A stretch of 33,404 bases of DNA from Clostridia bacterium (GTDB lineage Bacteria > Bacillota > Clostridia > Christensenellales > Aristaeellaceae). Shown in pieces: positions 31,768 through 33,404 of this stretch. Location of the stretch: positions 1 to 33,404 of the forward strand of contig JAFUXH010000009.1 of the NCBI GenBank assembly GCA_017470945.1, read 5' to 3'. Position 1 is the first letter of the stretch. Each line of letters starts with the position of its first letter. A program made the translations under genes and the position numbers. A model generated the notes under the pieces. That model saw only the letters and a list, made by a program, of their open reading frames with translations. It was not told where the DNA came from and made no database searches.

Positions 31768-31805
31768 AACGGAATGTGCGCGATTACCGGCACATTCCGT
31801 TTTTT
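31768..31805 (+). terminator. Intrinsic terminator after the DUF4317 gene
   Basis: AACGGAATGTGC and GCACATTCCGTT make a perfect 12-bp stem with a 10-nt loop, followed by TTTTTT. Confidence 0.88.
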
Positions 31806-31867
31806 CATTTAACACTGGGGATCGGCTTTGCCGGAGGAGCCGCCGGCCCCTGCCGCTGTTGTGCGCA

Positions 31868-31892
31868 GTATCGTTGCGATACCACGGCGTGG
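31868..31892. repeat. Two adjacent small hairpins downstream of the DUF1275 gene
   Basis: GTATCG-TTG-CGATAC (31868-31882) is followed at once by CCAC-GGC-GTGG (31882-31892). No T tract follows on the minus strand, so they are weak as terminators. They look like a short palindromic intergenic unit. Confidence 0.35.
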
Positions 31893-31923
31893 TGACATTT
31901 TTATCGATTTTATACCAATGAAA

Positions 31924-32589
31924 TCATAGGTTCCAAAAGAGAATGCCACAAACGACCGCCATGCAGGAACCAAGCCAGATCCCTTTTTCACCGATCGCTT
32001 CGCCAACGATCATGGCAATTACAGCGCCCGTCAGAAAAGAAAGCAGGATGCAGCTGTATTTTATGGCCCTTTTTGTAGCCGCATGATCCTTTTCGAAAAT
32101 CCCTTTGTAATACAGTTCCGCGCAGGAGCGCATATTGCCCGTGCAGAAAACAGAGGCATAGGCCAATTCATCCTCAAATTTCCGGAACGAGCTGAACTGC
32201 ATGGCGGCCAATAGGGATGTGATCGAATTGGGGATGATATCCAGCACCGAATCGGGCACAAAGCCAATGCCAAACAGAACCGCCGCTTCCAGAAAAAGGA
32301 TCCCGCTTTTCAATTTCCTGTTTTCGCCATTTTTCGAGGCAACATGATTCAGGATAAACTGCGCAGCGAATATACCCAGCCAAAAGCCGAGAATAGGCAC
32401 AAAGGCGCGGAAAGCCAGCGCGTGCTGGCCGTGAACAAAGCGATAGGCGAAAATGATCAGGTTGCCCGTTTGTCCGGTGGCAAACACACCCCCGCGCACA
32501 GAATAGGAATATCCATCCATGATGCCGCCAAGAACGGAAAGGAGCATGGCAAGGTGCAGCCGTTCCGGCGTATTGTTTTGCGCTTTCAT
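31924..32589 (-). CDS. DUF1275 (YoaK-type) membrane protein
   Basis: Predicted 221-residue membrane protein with about six hydrophobic segments. The family pattern GGIMDGYSYSVRGGVFATGQTGNLI appears near the N-terminus, and FCTGNMRSCAE in the second half is a repeat of the TGN motif. DUF1275 proteins have no settled function; transport is often supposed. It starts 6 nt after the LysR gene's stop with only a weak ribosome site, which suggests translational coupling. Base composition is lower in GC than the central genes. The nearby regulator may control it. Confidence 0.88.
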   Translation of the reverse strand: MKAQNNTPERLHLAMLLSVLGGIMDGYSYSVRGGVFATGQTGNLIIFAYRFVHGQHALAFRAFVPILGFWLGIFAAQFILNHVASKNGENRKLKSGILFLEAAVLFGIGFVPDSVLDIIPNSITSLLAAMQFSSFRKFEDELAYASVFCTGNMRSCAELYYKGIFEKDHAATKRAIKYSCILLSFLTGAVIAMIVGEAIGEKGIWLGSCMAVVCGILFWNL

Positions 32590-32595
32590 CAGGTT

Positions 32596-33404
32596 TTACA
32601 GCTCCAATCCGGAAAATAATTTGCAGAATTCCTGTACGGCTTTGGAAATATAGGCGTCCTTCCGGGTGACAAAATGAAAGTCCCTGCGCATGAGGGAGGA
32701 AGGCAGCGTGTAAAACACCAGGTGATCCTTTTTCATGCCCTGGATCAAATGGGCGCTGGTCAGCGTGCATCCCAGGCCCGCGCTGGCCAGATGGTAGGCT
32801 GTTGCAAACTGCTGGATCGGGATGATTTTTGCCGGGCGACGCTCCAGCTGCTGGAAGATCATCTCGCTGCGGGTATGTAAATTATTGCCGGGCGTCAGCT
32901 GCAGGAAAGCCAGCTTATCCAAGCGCTCCGTTTGAAAATAATGATCGTAAGCAGTAAAACCGCCGCTGCGGATTTCCTCATCGGTCAAATAATTGTTGGA
33001 AAGCTGATACGACGCCACAAAGGATCTGGGCACTGCCAGGAACAGATCGTCATAAAAAGCATGGCCGATAGACTGCAAGCCCGGATCATCCACAGAACAC
33101 ATCAAACACAGATCGATTTTGCAGTCCACCAGCAGATCCCGAAACGCACTGGATTGCGCCTCCACGATCTGCAGATCGATCCCCGGATAAGCCTCCGCAA
33201 ATCGGCAGATGGCGTTTTGCAGAATGTAGGAAAGCAGATAATGGGTGCCGCCGATGGCAAAGGTTCCTGCTTTCAGGCTGTTCAGGTCACGAATAAAGGA
33301 AAGCATATTCTCCTCGGCAGGCTTCACCTTGTGATAGTATTCAATATATGCCTTTCCTGCCGCGGTCAGGCGGATGGGATGATGCTTGCGTTCAAACAGC
33401 GGCA
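32596..33404 (-). CDS. LysR family transcriptional regulator (N-terminus cut by window edge)
   Basis: The visible ~268 residues are the end of the winged HTH (PLFERKHHPIRLTAAGKAYIEYY, the usual LysR HTH exit) and the ligand-binding domain. The latter shows the typical GTFAIGGTHYLLSYIL, IDLCLMCSVDD and GLGCTLTSAHLI pieces. The frame is open to the window edge, so an internal GTG near 33327 is not the true start. It is directly followed by the DUF1275 gene with a 6-nt gap. LysR proteins normally bind a small ligand and regulate neighbouring genes. Codon use is somewhat less GC-biased than in the middle of the window. Confidence 0.93.
   Translation of the reverse strand, partial: PLFERKHHPIRLTAAGKAYIEYYHKVKPAEENMLSFIRDLNSLKAGTFAIGGTHYLLSYILQNAICRFAEAYPGIDLQIVEAQSSAFRDLLVDCKIDLCLMCSVDDPGLQSIGHAFYDDLFLAVPRSFVASYQLSNNYLTDEEIRSGGFTAYDHYFQTERLDKLAFLQLTPGNNLHTRSEMIFQQLERRPAKIIPIQQFATAYHLASAGLGCTLTSAHLIQGMKKDHLVFYTLPSSLMRRDFHFVTRKDAYISKAVQEFCKLFSGLEL

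Noticed and set aside
1-33404. Defence island, prophage or CRISPR array
   Set aside because: No repeats with regular spacers, no integrase, transposase, phage structural gene, restriction enzyme or toxin-antitoxin pair can be recognised. The MazG-like protein is coupled to rarA and lacks a MazE/MazF partner.

Overview
The window looks like a chromosomal segment of a GC-rich, Gram-positive (Firmicutes/Clostridia-type, probably gut) bacterium. This is inferred from the gene families: a YhcN/YlaJ-type sporulation lipoprotein, YitT, a DUF4317 protein, short two-gene CHR transporters, RpiR, and an smpB-ssrA pair. Strong AGGAGG ribosome sites and clean sigma-A promoters with 17-bp spacers point the same way. 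Genes cover almost everything. I see no phage, CRISPR array, rRNA, tRNA or intact insertion sequence. The exact genus cannot be read from the sequence.

Layout. (1) 1-2119: the end of an unrecognised gene, a two-gene CHR (chromate-type) transporter on +, and a convergent unknown protein on -. (2) 2176-10753: surE on its own promoter. It is followed by a promoter-led run of rpiR, an HI0933/BaiN-type flavoprotein, a DEDD exonuclease, a nucleoside kinase with a ThrRS-like N-terminus, rarA, a MazG-like hydrolase, a YhcN-like lipoprotein and a small membrane protein, closed by a hairpin terminator. (3) 10742-11667: an AT-richer GNAT acetyltransferase and an intergenic nested palindrome. (4) 11668-15844 (-): an apparent four-gene operon with a second CHR pair, a xylulokinase-like FGGY kinase and an AraM/EgsA-type glycerol-1-phosphate dehydrogenase. 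(5) 15955-20925 (+): a complete branched-chain amino-acid-type ABC operon, livJHMGF. (6) 20944-23796 (-): a large GH28-like beta-helix protein with no signal peptide. (7) 23797-24975 (-): a palindrome-rich tract, tmRNA (ssrA) and smpB, divergent from proA. (8) 26497-30439 (-): an envelope operon of yitT, uppP, a secreted unknown protein and an L,D-transpeptidase. (9) 30559-31805 (+): a DUF4317 protein. (10) 31924-33404 (-): a truncated LysR regulator followed by a DUF1275 (YoaK-type) membrane protein.

How the parts fit. smpB and ssrA make the trans-translation pair. uppP recycles undecaprenyl pyrophosphate and sits with an L,D-transpeptidase, so region 8 serves the cell wall. Region 4 is the most unusual: a CHR transporter pair appears to share one transcript with a sugar kinase and a polyol-phosphate dehydrogenase, which suggests a role in carbon metabolism rather than chromate efflux.

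The most interesting non-coding signals are four. A single palindromic TTGCAA appears to serve as the -35 box of both the smpB and proA promoters, each at 17 bp. A 14-bp hairpin buries the Shine-Dalgarno of the YhcN-like lipoprotein. Interleaved inverted repeats of pseudoknot type lie just 3' of tmRNA. A nested palindrome of about 150 bp lies next to the atypical GNAT gene.
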